Origin: an uncultured Mobiluncus sp.
GTDB lineage: Bacteria; Actinomycetota; Actinomycetes; Actinomycetales; Actinomycetaceae
Assembly: GCF_943914685.1 (NCBI RefSeq)
Contig: NZ_CALUCZ010000016.1
Span: 1-64,000 of the forward strand
Direction of reading: 5' to 3'
Length of the DNA: 64,000 nucleotides
The stretch's first letter is position 1. The number at the start of each line of letters is the position of its first letter. The notes beneath the pieces are model-generated. The model was not told the DNA's origin, searched no databases, and was given only the letters and a program-made list of their open reading frames with translations. Below are positions 59,516 through 64,000 of the stretch, one piece after another. Position numbers and translations under genes: made by a program.

Positions 59516-60189
59516 CAGCGTGCCTCCTGTTTTGGTGTCAAAAAGAACGGTTGTGACTGCACGCCGACCATCTCGGCGGGCGGGCCTTGCAAGATAAGTT
59601 TACGGAACGCCGCTTTTGCCTTTTCGTCCAGCGGGTCTAGCGTCAAAATCAGCCCCGAAACGACGGAGGACCAGGGACTTTGCAAGGATTCCAAGGCTGC
59701 CCGGAGCACTTCCAGACCGTCACGGTGGATATTGATCAGATGCTCAGCTAGCTCATCGCCGCTGCGGGCGGCTAACTCCAGCACAGCGGGCAAATAATCC
59801 GGCAGTTCTCCCCCACAGACTTTCCAGCCCATCGCCTCAAAGGCCTGTTGAAAAGCCAAAATAGCAGAGCCACGCATCCGGGTGTCCCCGGTGGAGTAGT
59901 AGGAGAGGTACAGATTGCATTTGCGTTTCTGGTCAAACGTTCGCACATACAAATCCTCGATTTCGCGCAGATTGTGCGTGTCTGCCCAATCCAGAAAGGC
60001 CTGAAATTCGTCGGCAACTTCCGGCTCCACGTTGTCCAGCTCCAACCGAATGATGGACAGCTGATTATGGTAGTCCTCACTCGGATAGTCCAACAGGACA
60101 GAGGCAATCATCTGGGCGGTCCGCGACCGTCCCGCCTCCGTTGAATTCAGAGCCTCCCGGGGTGGCAGGCCCGTCAGCACCTGACTCAT
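59515..60189 (-). CDS. narJ: Nitrate reductase assembly chaperone
   Basis: A 224-residue cytoplasmic chaperone that holds NarGH for molybdenum cofactor insertion before membrane attachment. Mostly helical; the segments LDWADTHNLREIEDLYVRTFDQKRKCNLYLSYY-like region and GGELPDYLPAVLELAA are typical of NarJ/TorD family. Coupled to narH (4-base overlap) and narI. Confidence 0.92.
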   Translation of the reverse strand: MSQVLTGLPPREALNSTEAGRSRTAQMIASVLLDYPSEDYHNQLSIIRLELDNVEPEVADEFQAFLDWADTHNLREIEDLYVRTFDQKRKCNLYLSYYSTGDTRMRGSAILAFQQAFEAMGWKVCGGELPDYLPAVLELAARSGDELAEHLINIHRDGLEVLRAALESLQSPWSSVVSGLILTLDPLDEKAKAAFRKLILQGPPAEMVGVQSQPFFLTPKQEAR

Positions 60190-61721
60190 TGATGAACCTC
60201 CAGCGGAACGAAAGTCCTGGTGGAGCCAGTATTGCTGAAGGCAGGGATACCCTCACCGCCCCGACCAGGCCCGCCCAGTACGTCCAGGGAGCAGCCTAAT
60301 TCGCGCAAGCCTCGCGGGGTTTCCGCTCCGGCGGTGGGCACCACGAAACGGTCATCGTACTTGGCGATAGCCAGGAGCCGGTACATTTCCTCCATTTGTT
60401 CCCCGGTCATGCCCACGGCCTGCGCTCCCGTGTCGTCGGGTTCTTCCCCGAGGTGGCGCCCACGCATATAACTGCGCATGGCCGCCAGGCGGCGCAGGGA
60501 CTTTTCAACCGGCACGGTGTCTCCCGCCGTAAACAGCCCGGCCAGATACTCCAGGGGAATCCGCATGGTCGCGATGGAGGTCAGTAGGACTTTGGCGTCC
60601 TCACCGTCGGCACCCGCAGCCGTCACCGCATCGACCACCGGGGACAGCGGGGGAATGTACCAAACCATCGGGAGAGTGCGATATTCCGGGTGGAGCGGCA
60701 GAGCTACCTCATATTCTGAAATGAGCTTGTACACCGGCGATTCTTGAGCTGCCTGAATCCAGGAATGCGGCACCCCGTTTGCCTCCGCAGCGGCCCGCAC
60801 CTTTGGGTCAAAAGGATCCAGCAGCAGGTCACGCTGGGAATGGTACAGGTCCTGGGGGTCTTGGACCGCAGCGGCCTCGCCAACCCGATCCGCATCGTAG
60901 AGCAAAACGCCCAGGTAGCGCAGCCGCCCGACACAGGTTTCGGAACAAACCGTGGGCTCCCCCGCCTCCAAGCGAGGGTAGCAAAGGGTGCATTTTTCGG
61001 CTTTACCGGTGAGGTGGTTGAAATAAACTTTCTTGTACGGACAAGCCGACACACACATCCGCCAGCCGCGACATTTATCTTGGTCAACCAGCACGATACC
61101 GTCCTCGGTACGCTTGTACATAGCGGTTCCAGGACAAGCCGAGACACAGGCCGGGTTCAAGCAATGTTCGCAAATCCGGGGCAGATAAAACATGAAAGCA
61201 TCTTGAATCTGGGCCTTAACCTGCACTGTCATTTGTTCCAAGATGGGGTCCTGGGGCAAAGTTTCCAGCGAGCCGGCTAAATCGTCGTCCCAGTTCGGGC
61301 CCCAAGTCGGCTGATTGATATGCTCACCCGTGATTTGTTTCACCGGACGTGCACTCGGCAAATATTTTGAGTCTTTCGGGGCCGCGAGCAGTTTCTCATA
61401 CTCGTAGGTCCAAGGTTCGTAATAGTCGTCGATGGTGGGCATCTGCGGGTTGGCGAAAATCTTGGTCAATTCGTGTACCCGACCGCCGGTGCGAAGACGG
61501 AGCTTACCGGAAGGCGTGAGCCTCCAGCCGCCGCGATACTTTCCTTGGTTCTCCCATTCTTTCGGGTATCCCACACCGGGCTTGGTCTCTACGTTGTTGA
61601 ACCACACGTATTCCGTGCCTTCCCGGTTCGTCCACGCTTGTTTGCAGGTAACTGAACAGGTGTGACACCCGATACATTTATCGAGATTCATCACCATTGC
61701 GATTTGGGCTAGTACCTTCAT
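60186..61721 (-). CDS. narH: Respiratory nitrate reductase beta subunit
   Basis: Iron-sulfur subunit carrying electrons from NarI to NarG. The 511 residues fit. Four cysteine clusters are visible: CIGCHTCSVTC near 17-27, CEHCLNPACVSACPG, CRGWRMCVSACP (with Trp in the place that makes a 3Fe-4S cluster) and CTLCYPRLEAGEPTVCSETC. No Tat signal, consistent with a cytoplasm-facing subunit. Overlaps narG and narJ by 4 bases each. Confidence 0.96.
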   Translation of the reverse strand: MKVLAQIAMVMNLDKCIGCHTCSVTCKQAWTNREGTEYVWFNNVETKPGVGYPKEWENQGKYRGGWRLTPSGKLRLRTGGRVHELTKIFANPQMPTIDDYYEPWTYEYEKLLAAPKDSKYLPSARPVKQITGEHINQPTWGPNWDDDLAGSLETLPQDPILEQMTVQVKAQIQDAFMFYLPRICEHCLNPACVSACPGTAMYKRTEDGIVLVDQDKCRGWRMCVSACPYKKVYFNHLTGKAEKCTLCYPRLEAGEPTVCSETCVGRLRYLGVLLYDADRVGEAAAVQDPQDLYHSQRDLLLDPFDPKVRAAAEANGVPHSWIQAAQESPVYKLISEYEVALPLHPEYRTLPMVWYIPPLSPVVDAVTAAGADGEDAKVLLTSIATMRIPLEYLAGLFTAGDTVPVEKSLRRLAAMRSYMRGRHLGEEPDDTGAQAVGMTGEQMEEMYRLLAIAKYDDRFVVPTAGAETPRGLRELGCSLDVLGGPGRGGEGIPAFSNTGSTRTFVPLEVHQ

Positions 61722-64000
61722 GAGAACTTCACCTCCGTGGTACGGCGACGAATCAACGTCACTTCGTCACGTTGATTGCCGGTAGGACCAATGTAGTTAA
61801 ACCCGTAGGTCAGCTGGGCGTGACCTCCGGCCATGTGGGTTGGTTTCAACAAAATCCGGGTCAGTGAGTTGTGGATACCGCCGCGCAGACCCGACTTTTG
61901 TGAGATGGGTGTGCCGCTGACCCGCTCTTGTGCGTGATACATATACACCGTTCCTGGCGGCATTCGGTGAGACACCACCGCTCGCGCCGCCACGGCACCG
62001 TTACGGTTATAGGCCTCGACCCAGTCATTGTCCTTGACCCCAATCTTGGCGGCATCTTCGGGAGACATCCAGATAGTCTGCCCACCCCGTCCCAGAGTCA
62101 ACATATACAGGTTGTCGTAGTACTGGGAGTGAATAGCCCACTTGTTGTGGGGGGTCAGGTAACGCACCGCAACTTGGGCTACGCCGTCGTCTTTGGAAAG
62201 TTCACCCACTACGGCGTCACCGTAGATCCGCGCCAAGTCCAGCGGGGGTCGATACACCGGCAAGGATTCACCAATGTCAATCATCCAGTCGTGATCCAGG
62301 TAGTAATGCATACGTCCCGTAAAGGTGTGGAAAGGCTTGAGATGTTCGATGTTGATGACGAACGAGGAGTAGCGCCGCCCGCCGTGTTCCGAACCGGACC
62401 ATTCCGGTGAGGTGATGACCGAGCGGGGCTGAATGGTAATTTCTCTAAACGTCAGTCGCTTTTCTTCGTCCCCGAGGGCCAGTTGTGCCAGCTTTTGGCC
62501 GGTTTGGGCTTCGTATTGGCAAAAGCCCTGTACCGCGATACGTCCGTTCGTGGTGCCTGACATCTGCATCACCGCGTCGGCCGCCTTAATCGGGGTATCC
62601 AAGAGCGGACGCCCTTGCCCCACCCCGCTGGTGGCTACCCCGTTCATTCCCCGCAGCACCTCAACTTCCCGGTCGGGTTTCAACGTAAGACCCTTGATAG
62701 GCAAGCCGAGTTTTTCCACGTTGGGGCCGAGCGTGGTGAACTTTTCATAAATCTTGGTGTAGTCACGCTCCACCGGAATAAACTTTGGCAAAGTTTTGCC
62801 GGGGATAAGTTCCCGCGTTTGCAAGGGTTCCACGATTCCATGCGGCAAAGCCATCTCATCGGGGGTGTCATGGGCAATCGGGGCCATGACCACGTCTTGC
62901 CTAGTGCCCAAGTGGCGCTGCGCCATTTCAGACACCAGATAGGCCAAATCCCGAAACACCTCGAAGTCTGAGCGAGCCTGCCACGGCGGCACTACCGCTT
63001 GATTGAATGAATGCAGGAATGGGTGCATGTCGGTTGACGAAATATCGTATTTCTCATACCAAGTGGCTGCCGGCAGCACAATGTCTGAAAACAGCGTGGT
63101 AGAGGTGTTCCGGAAGTCAGCCGTGAACATGAGGTCAAGTTTGCCGATACCCGGGTCGTCCCGCCACTTCATCAACTTCGGGCGGCGTTCCGGTGCAAGT
63201 TCGTCGGCCGAAACTGCGTTGTCGGCTCCAATCATGTGACGTGCGAAGTACTCCGCGCCTTTGGCGGAGGAACCCATCAGGTTCGTGCGCCAGTTAGCGA
63301 GGACACGAGTAAAGTTTCGCGGGTCGTCAGGGTCGGTGCAGGCAAAGTGTAGACGGTCGGCCTGGAGCTCCTGCACCACGTATTCACCGGGTTTCATTCC
63401 GGCTTCTTGGGCCGCTTGGCCAATTTCCAGAGCGGAGCGGTCAAACTGCGGGTAGGAGGGCATCCAGCCGCGTTGGGAGGCTTCAATTAATGTGTCCGCA
63501 TTCGTCAAGCCTTTCCAGTCAGCCAGTGGGGACCCCACTTGTCCAGCCAGGGAACCGTCATAACGCCACTGGTCGGTCAACAGATACCAGAACCCCGTAG
63601 AAATCATTTGCCGAGGTGGACGGGACCAGTCCAGACCCATCGCGTACTGTTGCCACCCCGCAATCGGGCGGACCTTTTCTTGACCGACATAGTGCGCCCA
63701 GCCGCCGCCGTTCACCCCTTGGGTGGCACACATGGTGGTCAGCGCCAGGAAAGTGCGATATATCGTGTCGGAGTGGAAGAAGTGGTTCGTGCCCGCACCC
63801 ATCACAATCATGGACCGCCCTTTTGAATCGAGGGCATTTTGAGCAAACTCACGAGCAATCCGAATGGCTGCGTGCATGGGCACGCCGGTATGTTCTTCCT
63901 GCCAGGCAGGAGTTCCGGGAGTGGAGCCGTCATCGTAACCGCTGGGCCATTGGCCGGGCAGGTCACCGCGTTTCACCCCGTATTCAGCCAGCAGCAAATC
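61718..64000 (-). CDS. narG: Respiratory nitrate reductase alpha subunit (partial, N-terminus outside window)
   Basis: The C-terminal 760 or so residues of the Mo-bisMGD catalytic subunit, which reduces nitrate to nitrite. The frame is still open at base 64000, so about 470 N-terminal residues (including the cluster-binding and start region) are missing. Recognisable parts: GAGTNHFFHSDTIYR, HYVGQEKVRPIAGW, FTADFRNTSTTLFSDIVLPAATWYEKYD, and the C-terminal molydopterin-dinucleotide-binding domain with MYHAQERVSGTPISQKSG. Needs the cofactor built by the moa/moe genes in this window. Confidence 0.96.
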   Translation of the reverse strand, partial: DLLLAEYGVKRGDLPGQWPSGYDDGSTPGTPAWQEEHTGVPMHAAIRIAREFAQNALDSKGRSMIVMGAGTNHFFHSDTIYRTFLALTTMCATQGVNGGGWAHYVGQEKVRPIAGWQQYAMGLDWSRPPRQMISTGFWYLLTDQWRYDGSLAGQVGSPLADWKGLTNADTLIEASQRGWMPSYPQFDRSALEIGQAAQEAGMKPGEYVVQELQADRLHFACTDPDDPRNFTRVLANWRTNLMGSSAKGAEYFARHMIGADNAVSADELAPERRPKLMKWRDDPGIGKLDLMFTADFRNTSTTLFSDIVLPAATWYEKYDISSTDMHPFLHSFNQAVVPPWQARSDFEVFRDLAYLVSEMAQRHLGTRQDVVMAPIAHDTPDEMALPHGIVEPLQTRELIPGKTLPKFIPVERDYTKIYEKFTTLGPNVEKLGLPIKGLTLKPDREVEVLRGMNGVATSGVGQGRPLLDTPIKAADAVMQMSGTTNGRIAVQGFCQYEAQTGQKLAQLALGDEEKRLTFREITIQPRSVITSPEWSGSEHGGRRYSSFVINIEHLKPFHTFTGRMHYYLDHDWMIDIGESLPVYRPPLDLARIYGDAVVGELSKDDGVAQVAVRYLTPHNKWAIHSQYYDNLYMLTLGRGGQTIWMSPEDAAKIGVKDNDWVEAYNRNGAVAARAVVSHRMPPGTVYMYHAQERVSGTPISQKSGLRGGIHNSLTRILLKPTHMAGGHAQLTYGFNYIGPTGNQRDEVTLIRRRTTEVKFS

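Overview
The window looks like chromosomal DNA of an anaerobic or facultative, motile actinobacterium of the Actinomycetaceae. Mobiluncus is my best guess, because chemotaxis receptors, nitrate respiration, a GC content in the mid-50s and actinobacterial gene forms (long LeuA, YbjN, leaderless starts) occur together. This is inference; no rRNA, tRNA or CRISPR was found to anchor it.

Layout. 0.1-6 kb: cysE, an aldehyde dehydrogenase, uppS, recO and a lactate permease. 6-14.6 kb: leuA behind a leader-peptide attenuator, a protein with a TNT-like C-terminal domain, two chemoreceptors and citramalate synthase cimA. 14.7-18.1 kb: a surface acyltransferase, a DUF4870 membrane protein and an unknown gene. 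18.1-24.9 kb: a minus-strand branched-chain amino acid cluster ilvB-ilvN-ilvC-(DMT exporter)-leuB-ilvE. With leuA and cimA this covers most of Leu/Ile/Val synthesis. 25-28.3 kb: a ThrE-type exporter and an AspT-type antiporter. 28.3-31.9 kb: two paralogous solute-binding lipoproteins in line with a third chemoreceptor. 32-42.4 kb: molybdenum cofactor genes (mog/moaB, moaC, moeA, a moaE-moeB fusion, moaD, moaA), tatBAC, a molybdate-binding regulator and modABC. 42.5-44.7 kb: a DNA methyltransferase coupled to an HNH nuclease. 44.8-53.4 kb: ybjN, an FAD oxidoreductase, an SDR, proC, valS and fadD. 58.7-64 kb: narI, narJ, narH and most of narG, running off the right edge.

The molybdenum genes, the Tat genes and narGHJI fit one purpose: import molybdate, build the cofactor and assemble a membrane nitrate reductase.

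An accessory island lies between fadD and narI (about 53.45-58.6 kb). It is AT-rich in part. It holds unknown secreted-type genes, a secreted trypsin-like protease coupled to a small membrane protein, and three separated pieces of an MmeI-family restriction-modification gene. A 99 bp copy of the fadD 3' end (87 of 99 identical by eye) recurs at its right side, so the island records past recombination.

The most distinctive signals are the leuA leader, where four consecutive Leu codons are perfectly complementary to 13 nt next to the leuA ribosome binding site, and the fadD/mmeI rearrangement scar with its protease module.
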